DNA of 64,000 nt from Alteromonas halophila. Its GTDB lineage: Bacteria > Pseudomonadota > Gammaproteobacteria > Enterobacterales > Alteromonadaceae. The stretch lies in NCBI RefSeq assembly GCF_014651815.1, contig NZ_BMXP01000007.1:62001-126000 (forward strand), given 5' to 3'. Positions 10,226 through 19,780 of this stretch are shown here, in pieces (positions within the stretch are counted from its first letter, which is position 1; every line of letters starts with the position of its first letter). Position numbers and translations under genes: made by a program. The notes under the pieces were generated by a model. That model made no database searches, was not told the DNA's origin, and saw only the letters and a list, made by a program, of their open reading frames with translations.

Positions 10226-10765
10226 TTACCCGGTGTACAGGTCAGGAAAATGAAAGGGGGCCATGGCCAGTGACACAGCCAGTTCGTAAACGTCCTGGCG
10301 GGTTACATAATGGTGCGTGAATAACCCAATGGCACCGCCCTTTTGCTTGACGTTTTCGGTGGCAAACAAACGGTCCATTACATCGCCGAGTTCCTCCCCC
10401 GCTTCCAGCGCCTGATAAACCTGAGCCGGTAATGGCAGACTGGTACTGCGCGTCACCGACCAGCGTCCCTGGTGATACAGCGCCACATAGGCAAACGTGG
10501 CGGGACCATCATCAAGGACATCAACACCACCCTCGATGGCTGCATACCAGGCCGTCGGCGATTCATCCTCAAACTCTTTCAGGCAGGCCTTAACCCGGTT
10601 AATCGCCCCTTCCCGGGTGGTTTCTTCGTTCATGGGCTGATCCGGTACGCCACTAGGGACACTGGCGGCGATCACTTCAAACTCACTTTCCAGCATGTCG
10701 CATAAGACCACCGCGATGGCATTTACTTTAACCGGATTCGTGGAACCAACAATTAACTGTGACAT
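10226..10765 (-). CDS. yjjX: Inosine/xanthosine triphosphatase YjjX
   Basis: House-cleaning NTPase that hydrolyses ITP and XTP so that deaminated purines stay out of nucleic acids. It has 179 residues. Seen motifs are GSTNPVKVNAI at the N-terminus, VPDQPMNEETTREGAINR, AAIEGGVDV, and the C-terminal KGGAIGLFTHHYVTR, all matching YjjX/NTPase family order. I start at the ATG at 10765 with AAAGGAA upstream; a longer upstream extension has no family similarity. The ATG is one base after the yrfG stop, so both form one transcript. Confidence 0.93.
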   Translation of the reverse strand: MSQLIVGSTNPVKVNAIAVVLCDMLESEFEVIAASVPSGVPDQPMNEETTREGAINRVKACLKEFEDESPTAWYAAIEGGVDVLDDGPATFAYVALYHQGRWSVTRSTSLPLPAQVYQALEAGEELGDVMDRLFATENVKQKGGAIGLFTHHYVTRQDVYELAVSLAMAPFHFPDLYTG

Positions 10766-10766
10766 T

Positions 10767-11456
10767 TCAGCATTCCTTTGTGACTGGACTGGCGAGGATA
10801 GCCGGGGTGATAGTGCGATAGTCAGTAACTGACGGGAAGCGTGCAATATCCCGTGGTGGCTGCTGACTGTCTGGATTGCTGACCGCCAGAAGATGGGCAA
10901 TGCCGAATTCTTCGGCGGCCTGCAGAATACCAAGGCTGTCATCAACAAACAGGGTTCGTGCAGGATCAAAGCCCAGCCTTTGATGTAATTGCTGCCAGAG
11001 CTGTTGCGATTCTTTGGTCACACCAAACTCATGCGTCGAAATCAGCGTATCAATGTGGGTGTCCAGTTTGGTATGCTCGATTTTAAGGGCCAGACTGTCG
11101 GGGTGTGCATTAGTGACCAGCACCACTTCGCGACCCGATGCGTGCAATGCATCCAGAAACGGCAGGGTATCTTCGCGTAGCGCGATGAGATGCTCAATCT
11201 CCCGCTTGGCCGCCATGATGTCGAGGTTAAGTTCTTCGGCCCAGTAGTCCAGACAATACCACTGGATCTGGCCGCTTAAGCGGGCGTAGTGCTGGTGCAT
11301 GCGCGCACGACAGTCGGCGAAAGGTTCGCCGGTCGCTTGTGCGACTTTTTTTGGCAAATGGTCTAACCAGAAGGTGTTATCAAAATGCAGATCGAGCAAG
11401 GTGCCGTCCATATCCAGCAGGACCGTGTCGATTTCGTGCCAGGGCAGAATTGGCAA
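10767..11456 (-). CDS. yrfG: HAD-family purine nucleotidase YrfG
   Basis: HAD-superfamily phosphatase; the E. coli relative acts on GMP and IMP. It has 229 residues. HAD motifs are I, LLDMDGTLLDL (nucleophile Asp); II, LVTNAH; III, the Lys of the VTKESQQLW stretch; and IV, LFVDDSLGIL. The start is most likely a TTG at 11456, because it has AAGGA seven bases upstream and gives MPILPWHEIDTV, which aligns with known N-termini; no ATG lies at a sensible place. Divergence from nudE is the same as in E. coli. Confidence 0.92.
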   Translation of the reverse strand: MPILPWHEIDTVLLDMDGTLLDLHFDNTFWLDHLPKKVAQATGEPFADCRARMHQHYARLSGQIQWYCLDYWAEELNLDIMAAKREIEHLIALREDTLPFLDALHASGREVVLVTNAHPDSLALKIEHTKLDTHIDTLISTHEFGVTKESQQLWQQLHQRLGFDPARTLFVDDSLGILQAAEEFGIAHLLAVSNPDSQQPPRDIARFPSVTDYRTITPAILASPVTKEC

Positions 11457-11524
11457 GCGATTATCCTTATAATACAGTAAGCTTATTGGTATTGGACATG
11501 ATAACGAAAGTTGTAAGCAGAGAC

Positions 11525-12088
11525 ATGCATAAAATCGACCCTGACAAGCCGCTCCCACTTATTCACAGCCGTGAAATCGTCGCCCGCAGCCGATTATTCC
11601 GGGTCGAGCAGGTCGATTTAGAATTCTCCAATGGTGCCACCCGGCAATTTGAGCGCATGGCGGGCACCAATCGTGGCGCAGTAATGATTGTCCCTATGCT
11701 CGACGAAGACACCATGGTGCTGATCCGCGAGTATGCTGCGGGTACCCATTCTTACCAGCTTGGATTTCCAAAAGGCCTGATCGATCCGGGCGAATCAGTG
11801 TCGGAAGCGGCCAATCGCGAGTTAAAAGAAGAAGCCGGTTATGGCGCACGCACCTTGCACGACATTCAGCAGGTAAGCATGGCCCCCACCTTTTTTAATG
11901 CCACCATGAATATTGTGATTGCCCAGGATTTGTATCCGCAGACCCTGCCCGGCGATGAGCCTGAGCCACTGGAAGTGATCCACTGGCCGCTGTCTGAGGC
12001 GGACGCCTTACTGCGCCGTGAGGATTTTGTAGAGGCACGCTGCATTGCGGCACTGTTACTGGCACAAAAATGGTTCACGGAGCAATAA
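11525..12088 (+). CDS. nudE: ADP compounds hydrolase NudE (Nudix)
   Basis: Nudix hydrolase acting on ADP-ribose, NADH and diadenosine polyphosphates. It has 187 residues. The Nudix box G-x5-E-x7-REL-x-EE-x-GY is complete, from GLIDPGESVSEAANREL to KEEAGYGA, and the family signatures VARSRLFRVEQVDLEF and AQDLYPQTLPGDEPEP are present. I chose the ATG at 11525 by length against E. coli NudE; an ATG at 11498 would add nine residues. The gene is 3 nt upstream of cysQ, linking two adenine-nucleotide clean-up enzymes. Confidence 0.94.
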   Translation: MHKIDPDKPLPLIHSREIVARSRLFRVEQVDLEFSNGATRQFERMAGTNRGAVMIVPMLDEDTMVLIREYAAGTHSYQLGFPKGLIDPGESVSEAANRELKEEAGYGARTLHDIQQVSMAPTFFNATMNIVIAQDLYPQTLPGDEPEPLEVIHWPLSEADALLRREDFVEARCIAALLLAQKWFTEQ

Positions 12089-12091
12089 AGG

Positions 12092-12913
12092 ATGCCTGAC
12101 GACACCCATAAAGCGCTACTGGAACTCGCTAAAGACGCAGCCAGAGAGGCCGGTGAAGCGGTATTGTCTATCTATGAAAAAGGCAGTTTTGATGAATATC
12201 AGAAAGCAGATGACTCACCGGTCACCAGTGCCGACTATCTGGCGAATGACATCATCAATCAACGTCTGCGTGAGGCGACCCCGGATATTCCTATTTTATC
12301 AGAAGAGAACAAACATGCTGGCCTGCACGAGCGCAAGCATTGGGATCGCTACTGGTTAATTGATCCCATTGACGGAACTCAGGAGTTTATTGCCCGAAGT
12401 GGTGACTTTGCTATCAATATTGCGCTTATTGAAGATAATCGCCCCGTCATTGGCGTGATTTTCTGGCCGCCCGGACAAACCATGTATTATGCCGTTAAAG
12501 GCGAAGGGGCATACAAGCACTGTCCGGATGAAGAGAAGCGTATTCGGGTCAGAAAGCTGGAGGATCCTCACCAGAGTGTGGTGATGATTGCCATCAGCCG
12601 TCGTCAGTCACGTCAAAAAGTAATATCCCGGTTAAGCGCCAAACGTGTCTACCAGACGCTGCCACTTGGCAGCTGTTCACTGAAATCCTGCTTTATTGCT
12701 GAAGGTAAAGCCGATGTCTTTATGCGCCTGGGTGTAACCGGTGAATGGGACACAGGTGCCTCTCAGTGCATCGTCGAGGAAGCAGGTGGCAGTATTCTCG
12801 CCGCCACCTTCGACCCGCTCACTTACAACCAGCGGCATACCCTGGAAAATCCTGACTTTATCGTACTCGGTGATCCAAGAGTTCCGTGGCGCGATATAGT
12901 TCAGTATGAGTAA
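12092..12913 (+). CDS. cysQ: 3'(2'),5'-bisphosphate nucleotidase CysQ
   Basis: Inositol-monophosphatase-fold enzyme that degrades PAP, the by-product of sulfate assimilation and sulfotransferases. It has 273 residues. Metal-binding motifs are the Glu of LSEEN, DPIDGTQEF, and WDTGASQCIVEEAGG near the C-terminus. AAAGG precedes the ATG, 3 nt after nudE. A PAP phosphatase is also relevant to the sulfotransferase at 47663-49009, although the genes are far apart. Confidence 0.95.
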   Translation: MPDDTHKALLELAKDAAREAGEAVLSIYEKGSFDEYQKADDSPVTSADYLANDIINQRLREATPDIPILSEENKHAGLHERKHWDRYWLIDPIDGTQEFIARSGDFAINIALIEDNRPVIGVIFWPPGQTMYYAVKGEGAYKHCPDEEKRIRVRKLEDPHQSVVMIAISRRQSRQKVISRLSAKRVYQTLPLGSCSLKSCFIAEGKADVFMRLGVTGEWDTGASQCIVEEAGGSILAATFDPLTYNQRHTLENPDFIVLGDPRVPWRDIVQYE

Positions 12914-12968
12914 TGCTTCTGGCCCTCGTCAGACGCATTCGAATCTTCTCTAGTTAAGGAGTTCAACC

Positions 12969-13553
12969 ATGAAACACTCTTGCAAGCGTGTCGTTGCAGC
13001 GACCGCCCTGGCGCTGGGTTTATCTGCGCCGGCCTTTGCACAATGGTCGCTGTCAAGTGATAAGAGCAGCCTGCACTTTCTGTCGACCAAAAACGCGCAG
13101 GTAACTGAAGTCCATCAGTTTCACTCACTAAGTGGCTCGGTCTCACAAGACGGGAAGCTTAACGTGGACGTTGATCTGGCGTCTGTGGATACATCCATCG
13201 AAATCCGTGATACGCGGATGAAAGAGTTGCTGTTCAAGGTTGCTGATAACCCGCGCGCCACCTTCACCGCTGCGTTGCCGCAGCCGATGATGGCGATGGA
13301 AGCCGGTGACACAATGACAGGTGAAGTGAAGGGCTCGCTAACACTGCATGGCGAGTCAATGCCAGCGAGCTTTATGGTCAGAGCCAGTAAGTTGTCGGAT
13401 GAAACATTAACCGTCTCAACCGTTGCGCCGACCCTGATCGAAGCCGATAACTTTAGTCTGGTAAAAGGACTGAAAGAACTGCAGTCTATCGCAGGATTAA
13501 ACAGCATTACGACCACCGTACCCGTCACTTTTTCTGTGGTCTTTTCTCAATAA
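12969..13553 (+). CDS. YceI-family periplasmic lipid-binding-like protein
   Basis: Exported protein of the YceI family, beta-barrel lipocalin-like proteins that bind polyprenyl lipids. It has 194 residues. The signal peptide is cut after APAFA (residue 24). The body begins WSLSSDKSSLHFLSTKN and includes the family's VDLASVDTSIEIRDTRM and the middle GSLTLHG. AAGGAG lies eight bases before the ATG. The substrate is not shown by the sequence. Confidence 0.9.
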   Translation: MKHSCKRVVAATALALGLSAPAFAQWSLSSDKSSLHFLSTKNAQVTEVHQFHSLSGSVSQDGKLNVDVDLASVDTSIEIRDTRMKELLFKVADNPRATFTAALPQPMMAMEAGDTMTGEVKGSLTLHGESMPASFMVRASKLSDETLTVSTVAPTLIEADNFSLVKGLKELQSIAGLNSITTTVPVTFSVVFSQ

Positions 13554-13570
13554 TTACGACGAATCGCCAT

Positions 13571-13676
13571 GCTCACCGAAGGGGCTGTTGTCGTAACGGT
13601 GAGCGAAACACAAAGGTTTGTCCCCCGAAAAGCATTACCGGGGCATGCGGTACGGCAGTGTGACTAATCATACCGC
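13571..13676. terminator. Two inverted repeats between convergent genes
   Basis: Between yceI (+) and opgH (-) are two dyads: GCTCACCG at 13571-13578 with CGGTGAGC at 13597-13604, and GCGGTA at 13647-13652 with TACCGC at 13671-13676. Both have 18-base loops and no U-tract. They may end both transcripts or be unrelated structure. Confidence 0.4.
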
Positions 13677-13711
13677 CGCACCGTGATCATCATTACCAGG
13701 AAAGTAAGTAC

Positions 13712-15661
13712 CTACTGACCACTCAGGGCAGGTTGCAAAGCAGCAGGCCGGTTCAGGCATTGTACTGGCATACGCTGGCGACGCTCTGCAGGTAACGCAG
13801 GTGTTGCGGGCAGCCGGTGTGTCAGTGCAAAGCAGGCAATACCCACGTCAACTCGCTTAATTGCCATGCAGGGACGCAACTCGTCGCCAGTGACAAAAAT
13901 GCCAGTGCGACGGGCAATTGACCCGATGTGCTGATGACTTGACAGCCGAATGATGGGCGCTGCCAGCACCATCGGCAACAGCACCGGTAACAGCCACATA
14001 AACAGAGCCGGGGTGAAGTACCAGGTGGTCACGCCCCAGACGACAGCCAGGCAAGACATTAGCTGAGTATATTTGATGGCGGCCCGCCAGGGCACCGTTT
14101 CTCCGTCTCTTGCCTGCGCCTCCCATCTGACTTTGTGGCCGACAAAAACGCTGAGTACGAAAAAGCTGTGATAGAACATCATCAGCGGTGCGATCATGAC
14201 CGCTGCAAGCAACTCCAGCGCGGCCCCTTTAAGCAAAGCCCAGGCGCCGCCAAAGTAATCCCGGCGCTGCAGCAGGGCCAGAACAATACCTAGTAGTTTT
14301 GGCAGGATCAGTAAAGTGGCGGTCCCCCACAGTGTAAATTGCATCATATCCTGCTTCGCCACCTGCCAGCTTGGGAACAGCTGATAGTCAGAGACAAAAA
14401 ACTGTGGCGCTGTCGTCGCTTTGATAAGCGCATCAGCGGTGCCCAGCAGTAGCATACTAAACAGGATCAGTGACGATATATAGGCAAAGGCACCAAACAC
14501 AAAGTGCAGGCGGCTGCGCAGGGACAAGCCTTTGGTGCCAAGCATGCCAAGATGCTGAATATTCCCCTGTACCCAGCGCCGGTCACGTACTGCATAGTCC
14601 ACCATGTTGGCAGGGACTTCCTCATAACTCCCTGTCGTGTCTGTCAGCAGGTAGGCTTTCCACCCAGCCCGGCGAAGCAGGGCTGCCTCGACGAAGTCGT
14701 GACTTAAAATTTCACCGCCAAACGGGCCAGGAGCCGATAAGGATGGGAGTCCGCAATGTGACACAAACGCAGAGATACGGATAATGGCATTGTGGCCCCA
14801 GTAGTTGGCGCTGTCGGTTTGCCAGAAGGATAAACCGGTTGCCAGCATCGGACTGTACAACTGGGCAGCAAACTGGACGAATCGTCCGAACAGTGTACGC
14901 TGGCGTACAGGCATAGGAATGGTCTGGATAAGCGCAGTATCTGCATTCTGCTCGATACGCCGGGCCAGGTCCAGCATTCGCTCAGCCGACATAATGCTGT
15001 CAGCATCAAGCACGATCATTGACTCGTAATGCGCTCCCCAGCGCTCACAGAAATCCTTGAGGTTGCCCACTTTACGCTGCGTATTCTTTTCCCGGCGCCG
15101 GTAAAATATGTGCTCGCCTGCACGGCCCAGTCGCGCCTTCAGCCTGGCCCAGCCACGAAGCTCTGCCTCTGCCAGCGCACTTTCTTGCGTATCACTGAGC
15201 ATATAGAAGTCGAAATGCTCAAATTCAGGCGTACCGGCCAGTTCGCGAACACAGGCTTCAAAGCCCACCATGATACGCGCGGTGTCTTCGTTATACACCG
15301 GCATGACCACAGCATGGCGGGCCTTAAGAGCAACGCTCTGATCAGGCCTTGGCTGTTGTTTTGCCAGGCTGAGCGGGTCCCGTCTGAGCAGACACAGCAC
15401 AAAGCCAATGACGGCTGTCCAGAACGCCATCGTGAGCCACGCGAATAAGACCACGCCCAGCCCAAGTTGCACGCTTTCCAGAGTGTTGAGGCCATTTGCC
15501 GCAAAAATATCATACAGGCTCCAGCCCGCCAGCGCGGTACTCGGGATCACCAGCAACGCCATAACAAGTAGCCGAAGCTGTCCTTTCACGCAGGCAAACC
15601 GAGCGGCAAGGTCGCGGGCCGGTGGGACAGATTGTGATTGGTTACTTAGGTTGATAGACAT
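13712..15661 (-). CDS. opgH: Periplasmic glucan glucosyltransferase OpgH (MdoH)
   Basis: Inner-membrane family 2 glucosyltransferase that makes the beta-1,2-linked backbone of osmoregulated periplasmic glucans from UDP-glucose. It has 649 residues, about 200 fewer than the E. coli enzyme. There are two N-terminal membrane segments (about 28-48 and 62-90), then the GT2 domain with AVVMPVYNED, LDADSIMS, SHDFVEAALLRRAGW and the DRRWVQGNIQH motif, then several C-terminal membrane spans. The ATG at 15661 lies inside the end of opgG, a 20-nt overlap. Confidence 0.94.
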   Translation of the reverse strand: MSINLSNQSQSVPPARDLAARFACVKGQLRLLVMALLVIPSTALAGWSLYDIFAANGLNTLESVQLGLGVVLFAWLTMAFWTAVIGFVLCLLRRDPLSLAKQQPRPDQSVALKARHAVVMPVYNEDTARIMVGFEACVRELAGTPEFEHFDFYMLSDTQESALAEAELRGWARLKARLGRAGEHIFYRRREKNTQRKVGNLKDFCERWGAHYESMIVLDADSIMSAERMLDLARRIEQNADTALIQTIPMPVRQRTLFGRFVQFAAQLYSPMLATGLSFWQTDSANYWGHNAIIRISAFVSHCGLPSLSAPGPFGGEILSHDFVEAALLRRAGWKAYLLTDTTGSYEEVPANMVDYAVRDRRWVQGNIQHLGMLGTKGLSLRSRLHFVFGAFAYISSLILFSMLLLGTADALIKATTAPQFFVSDYQLFPSWQVAKQDMMQFTLWGTATLLILPKLLGIVLALLQRRDYFGGAWALLKGAALELLAAVMIAPLMMFYHSFFVLSVFVGHKVRWEAQARDGETVPWRAAIKYTQLMSCLAVVWGVTTWYFTPALFMWLLPVLLPMVLAAPIIRLSSHQHIGSIARRTGIFVTGDELRPCMAIKRVDVGIACFALTHRLPATPALPAERRQRMPVQCLNRPAALQPALSGQ

Positions 15662-17276
15662 AATTCCATACCTCACTGAGTCGTTTACCTGCAGAGGCGA
15701 TATGCACACGCATATCAACCGGTTTGTCGCTTTTCGGTGTTACCAGGAATGTCGCTCGCCATTCTTTGCCCCCGTTGACGGCAAACACACGGGTTTCTGA
15801 CACGCTGGCATTAGCAGCCTCGGCCACCAGCGTGGCGTCTGTCAGTGCCGCGGCAGTGTCCGGCGCACTAAAATCTACGGTAAAGCGACGTTTGGCAGAC
15901 TCATCCGTCGCTTCCTCGCCGGGCAACACGGTACTGCCATGCCGGGTCCGAACCACCTGTGCGACACTGGTGTCGAGTTCAGCTCCGTTCACTGTCTTGA
16001 GCTGGTAGGCAAAATAACGTTCATCACCTGCCTGCATGGGACTAGCCGGTACCCAGTACGCCACAATATTGTCGTGCGTTTCGGAGTCTGTCGGGATTTC
16101 GACTAACTCCAGCCTTCCTTTGTCGAACCCCGCCTCGGGCGTAACCCAAAGACCAGGGCGCTGATGATAAAGGGCTTCACTGTCCAGATAGCTCTGCCAG
16201 TTCAGATCACGCTGAAGCATGCCAAACCCTTGTGGAGCGGTGTCACTGAGCGAGGTGATTTGCAGATTTGCCGGATTGGTCAGCGGGCGCCAGATACGCT
16301 CACCGGCATGGGTGTGCATCAGAACACCGTCGCTGTCATGCACCTCGGGACGGTAATCGTCCGGACGGGTAGCAGAATTTTCACCGTACAGATACATACT
16401 GGTAAATGGTGCAATACCTAGCTTTTCCACGTCCTCGCGGGCAAAAAGCCAGCTCTTCACATCAACAGTGGTGTCCTGACCAGGAGTGATGACAAAGCGG
16501 TATGCGCCAGTGACAGACTCACTCTCCAACCGGGCATACACCGTTACCGGGCCTTCCTCGTCGGGCTGTTTTAGCCAGAATGCCGTGAAGTGTGGAAACT
16601 CTTCACCTTCAGGTGAGCCGGTATTCAGTGCCAGCCCCCGCGCCGATAACCCATACACCTGATCCTGTCCAACCAGGCGAAAATACGACGCGCCAAGAAA
16701 GACCACAAACTCGTCGCGGTAATCGTCGCGGTTTATTGGATAATGCAGGCGAAAACCTGCATACCCGTTTTTCTCATTGGTCAGTCCCGCAAATTGTTGT
16801 GCGCCTTTATCGTAGCGAAATTTTTCTGCACTGAAGGGTAGCCGGGTAACCTCGTTGTCGTCGCCGACTGTATAAATTGTCACTGGCTTGTCATAGAGAA
16901 ACCCTGGGTGAAATAGCTGCACGTCGTAAGGCGAAGTCTCTTTCCAAAGACTTTGCTCCGGGCGAAAACGAATCGCCCGATACTGCTGATAATCCATGCC
17001 TGCCAGCTTTTCATGCAGTTTGTGGTCGGTAAGGGTGTAGTCCTGTCCGGCGGACTGCTTTGCGTCTTTAATAATGGACTGGAGTAATGAGCTGTCAGCG
17101 CTGGGCGGCGATGAAGACGATTGCGCATAGCCCATTTGGGTGCTCATAAGAACAATGGCGGTTGCCATCAGCGCTGACAAAACAACGCCTGCTGCCTTTA
17201 TGCCCGCCACCGATGAGAATTGAAAAAACCCAGCGCTGCCGCCAGTTATAAACCTGATCCCGCGTTTACCTGTCAT
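15642..17276 (-). CDS. opgG: Periplasmic glucan biosynthesis protein OpgG
   Basis: Periplasmic partner of OpgH needed for glucan branching or release. It has 544 residues. A long N-region is followed by a signal hydrophobic stretch (about 28-48), ending near MGYAQ. Family motifs seen are YRAIRFRPEQSLW, ASYFRLVGQDQVYGLSARGLA and TPEAGFDKGRLELVEIPT. GAGGTGAAC precedes the ATG. It is the first gene of a two-gene operon with opgH. Confidence 0.94.
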   Translation of the reverse strand: MTGKRGIRFITGGSAGFFQFSSVAGIKAAGVVLSALMATAIVLMSTQMGYAQSSSSPPSADSSLLQSIIKDAKQSAGQDYTLTDHKLHEKLAGMDYQQYRAIRFRPEQSLWKETSPYDVQLFHPGFLYDKPVTIYTVGDDNEVTRLPFSAEKFRYDKGAQQFAGLTNEKNGYAGFRLHYPINRDDYRDEFVVFLGASYFRLVGQDQVYGLSARGLALNTGSPEGEEFPHFTAFWLKQPDEEGPVTVYARLESESVTGAYRFVITPGQDTTVDVKSWLFAREDVEKLGIAPFTSMYLYGENSATRPDDYRPEVHDSDGVLMHTHAGERIWRPLTNPANLQITSLSDTAPQGFGMLQRDLNWQSYLDSEALYHQRPGLWVTPEAGFDKGRLELVEIPTDSETHDNIVAYWVPASPMQAGDERYFAYQLKTVNGAELDTSVAQVVRTRHGSTVLPGEEATDESAKRRFTVDFSAPDTAAALTDATLVAEAANASVSETRVFAVNGGKEWRATFLVTPKSDKPVDMRVHIASAGKRLSEVWNYVYQPK

Positions 17277-17706
17277 GCTTTGTTCACCTCATTCGTCCTT
17301 TTCGGGCGCGTGGATTACCCGCGCAATTGAGATAAGCGCTATCGCAAAACCTGTTCCATCCCGGTCAGCCGTATCAAAAAAAATATTTTTTAATTTAAAA
17401 ACAATCTTTTAGGTATATCTCTACGCCTTGTCGATGTCTTATTGGGGTTAAACAATGCAGGTACAGTGCGTAAATCCTCGCTGTTTTTGTTGGTTTTTTG
17501 CGACACTTTTACACGAACTGACCTGATTTCCCGTCGCATTGCCAGGCCAGCCTTTTTAAAATGGCAAGCCACATGGCTATAACTCTCTAAAAAACCTGGT
17601 TTTTTTTAACCTTTACCTTAATATCAGCAACATCTGGCAAAGCCTTTGCTGGGGCTGTGCCCGCTGTATCGTCACAGCGTAAAGATGTTTATTACGGAGA
17701 GAAGCA
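17277..17706. other. Intergenic region opgG / outer-membrane protein
   Basis: This is 430 bp between divergent genes. It is AT-rich in the middle (17370-17420, with runs of A and T) and has a CAGCAA ... TTGCTG dyad near 17627-17653 in the probable leader of the downstream gene. No coding gene is supported; a 60-codon open frame on the minus strand has no recognisable features. Confidence 0.5.
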
Positions 17707-18258
17707 ATGAAAAAAGTCGTTACACTACTTGGTCTGAGTCTACTGGCTGCCACCCCTGTTAAAGCACTGGCAAGCGACCTGGACTGGCAATATGTCGAAG
17801 GTGGCTATACGCAACTTGGTGTAGATGACAACGATGAGTTTGATCCCGACGGTATTGTCGTAGCAGGCACCTATCTGACCACCCCGAATATTTATGTAAC
17901 CGGCGAGTATAAAATGACCGAAGAAGGCCGCTTTGATCTTGATATGCTTACATTAGGTGGTGGTTATCGTGTTGCACTGAATAACCATACCGATGCGTAT
18001 GCGGGGGCGAATTTCGAACGTATTGACAGCTCAGGCTATGATGAAAACGGCTACAGTGTGAATGCCGGCCTGCGCACCAAGTTAACCCCTCAACTGGAAC
18101 TACTTGGCGAGGTGGGCTATTACGATGTCGTCGATGGTGAAGCGACGGTGAAAGTGGGCGCCAATTATTCCCTTACCGCCAATTGGGCGGTCGGTGCCAG
18201 TTACGAAAGCATCGGTGATCTGGACGCGGTGGCACTGACAGCACGCTACAGCTTTTAA
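17707..18258 (+). CDS. Small outer-membrane beta-barrel protein
   Basis: Exported beta-barrel protein of 183 residues. A signal peptide is cut near KALAS (about residue 23). The rest is alternating polar/hydrophobic strands with aromatic ends (WQYVEGGYTQLGV, IYVTGEYKM, LTLGGGYRVAL) and it ends in Phe (YSF), the usual outer-membrane assembly signal. It resembles 8-stranded OmpX/OmpA-like barrels. GGAGAG lies seven bases before the ATG. The function is not evident. Confidence 0.8.
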   Translation: MKKVVTLLGLSLLAATPVKALASDLDWQYVEGGYTQLGVDDNDEFDPDGIVVAGTYLTTPNIYVTGEYKMTEEGRFDLDMLTLGGGYRVALNNHTDAYAGANFERIDSSGYDENGYSVNAGLRTKLTPQLELLGEVGYYDVVDGEATVKVGANYSLTANWAVGASYESIGDLDAVALTARYSF

Positions 18259-18304
18259 TCACATTACCGGGCGAGCGGCGACGGCGCTGCTCGCTGCGGT
18301 AGTT

Positions 18305-18320
18305 AGCGCATCGGTGCGCT
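18305..18320. terminator. Hairpin after the barrel gene
   Basis: A perfect 6-bp stem AGCGCA / TGCGCT with a TCGG tetraloop lies 47 bp after the stop codon of the barrel gene. There is no U-tract, so it may protect or end the mRNA rather than act as a classical terminator. Confidence 0.45.
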
Positions 18321-18378
18321 TAGATCCGGACAAAGATAATAAAGGCGTTTCACACCAGGCAGTCTGCCAGGGAACGTT

Positions 18379-18474
18379 CTTACCAAGGGATAAGCCATTG
18401 CCCGCGAAACCAACCTTGCGACTACGCACTTCAGGACTCGCTAAGTGACGATAGATTTGTTTGCATCTTCCCTA
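18379..18474. repeat. Dispersed 96-bp repeat, copy 1
   Basis: This element aligns by eye with 39084-39180 at roughly 85% identity. A central block of 29 identical bases lies at 18415-18443. The end carries CTTCCCTA, whose last three bases are the TAG stop codon of yheU read on the minus strand. It therefore sits in the 3' end of the yheU transcript. It has no open reading frame of note and no transposase. Confidence 0.75.
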
Positions 18475-18699
18475 GTGTTCATCACTGCCGACGTCATCAG
18501 GATGACGTATATCAACGGTCTCGTGCAGCTCTGAATACACCAGTACCGCGTCGCCCGACTTAAGCCGCGCAATCACCTGCTCAACCTTGGTTGCAAACGC
18601 CACTTCCTGCTCGCCATAGTCGGTACCTTCGCGCAATACAAAAGACTCGGCAATGCTTTGCAAGGTATCAGGCGAAAGGGCATCCAGGGGAATAATCAT
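18472..18699 (-). CDS. yheU: YheU-family small protein
   Basis: Small conserved protein of 75 residues and unknown function. [30 protein letters not shown] and [13 protein letters not shown] are typical of the YheU family. The start is the ATG at 18699 with CAGGAG upstream; longer starts overlap yheT and lack similarity. It is the last gene of the yheS-TIGR02444-yheT-yheU series. Its stop codon lies inside the dispersed repeat. Confidence 0.9.
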   Translation of the reverse strand: MIIPLDALSPDTLQSIAESFVLREGTDYGEQEVAFATKVEQVIARLKSGDAVLVYSELHETVDIRHPDDVGSDEH

Positions 18700-18757
18700 A
18701 TCTGCTCCTGTTTTATCGGCCAGCACAGGCGTAAGCCTGCCGGCTAGAATGGCTGTC

Positions 18758-19780
18758 TTAGTCTGCGTGTTTTTGCATGGGCAGAAAGTCACTGATAAAT
18801 TGCGTGACGCGCTCATGTAACCAGGTGCGGGGCCGAAACGGATTACCCTGCATAAAGCCCACATGACCACCGCGTTCACTCAACTCTACCCGTACCGGTC
18901 GGGCCAGATCGGTTTCTTCCGGGATGATCAGGTGATTCATAAACGGATCATCTATGCTGTGCAATACCAGCGTCGGACAGTGAATGGCGCTCAAATAATG
19001 AAAAGAGCTGCACTTCTCGTAATAGTCCTGTGCATCGGCAAACCCATGCAGCGGCGCCGTCACTTTTTCATCAAACTCTCTGAAGCTTTTAATACAATCG
19101 ACGTCGTCACTGCTTAGCTGAATATGATGACGGTAATCAATAGCGGCCATTTTTTTCTTCAGGGTATGCTTCATGCTCTTCAGCAGGTATTTCTGATACA
19201 CCCGGGAAAAGCCCTGATTAATTGATGCCGCGCATTCTGACAGTTTAAACGGCGGTGAAATGGCAACGGCGGCTTTTAGCCATGTTTGGGCCGGGTTCTC
19301 GCCCAGCAATTTAAGCAGCATATTGGCGCCCAGTGAAAAGCCGACAGCAACCTTGGGCAAGCCCGGAAAGCGCTTTTCAAGATCATTCAGAAAGTAACTG
19401 GGGTCGCCCGTTTCACCGCTATGATAGGCCCGCGGCTGACGGTTTGGTTCACCCGAACAGCTGCGAAAGTGCATCAATACAACCTGCCAGCCATTTTTTG
19501 ATAACGCGGCCATCATGTCGTGCGCATAATGTGACCGGATACTGCCCTCCAGTCCATGAAACATGGCAACAATCCCAGTGGGTTTAGCGGGCGACGGCCC
19601 GTACGCAACATCCACAAAATCCTCATCCGGCAGAGTCAGACGCTCCATCTGATACGAGACCGGCAGCCGGCGCTGAATAAAGCGCGGCCAGATAGTCTGT
19701 ACATGACGGTTGCGTGCCCACCAAGGGGCTCGAAAATCGCTACGGGTTATCACGCCATGAGAACGGTTACGCTGGGTCAT
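18758..19780 (-). CDS. yheT: Alpha/beta hydrolase YheT
   Basis: Alpha/beta hydrolase of the YheT/ABHD1 type, 340 residues. The N-terminal [15 protein letters not shown] is a family mark. The catalytic triad reads as Ser in GFSLGAN, Asp in SIDDPF and His in GGHVGF. The oxyanion region is MFHGLEG. The natural substrate is unknown; relatives act on short-chain esters. The ATG overlaps the preceding stop by 4 nt. Confidence 0.92.
   Translation of the reverse strand: MTQRNRSHGVITRSDFRAPWWARNRHVQTIWPRFIQRRLPVSYQMERLTLPDEDFVDVAYGPSPAKPTGIVAMFHGLEGSIRSHYAHDMMAALSKNGWQVVLMHFRSCSGEPNRQPRAYHSGETGDPSYFLNDLEKRFPGLPKVAVGFSLGANMLLKLLGENPAQTWLKAAVAISPPFKLSECAASINQGFSRVYQKYLLKSMKHTLKKKMAAIDYRHHIQLSSDDVDCIKSFREFDEKVTAPLHGFADAQDYYEKCSSFHYLSAIHCPTLVLHSIDDPFMNHLIIPEETDLARPVRVELSERGGHVGFMQGNPFRPRTWLHERVTQFISDFLPMQKHAD

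Noticed and set aside
17390-17572. 60-codon minus-strand frame between opgG and the barrel gene
   Set aside because: Basic low-complexity product, no clear ribosome-binding site and no family.
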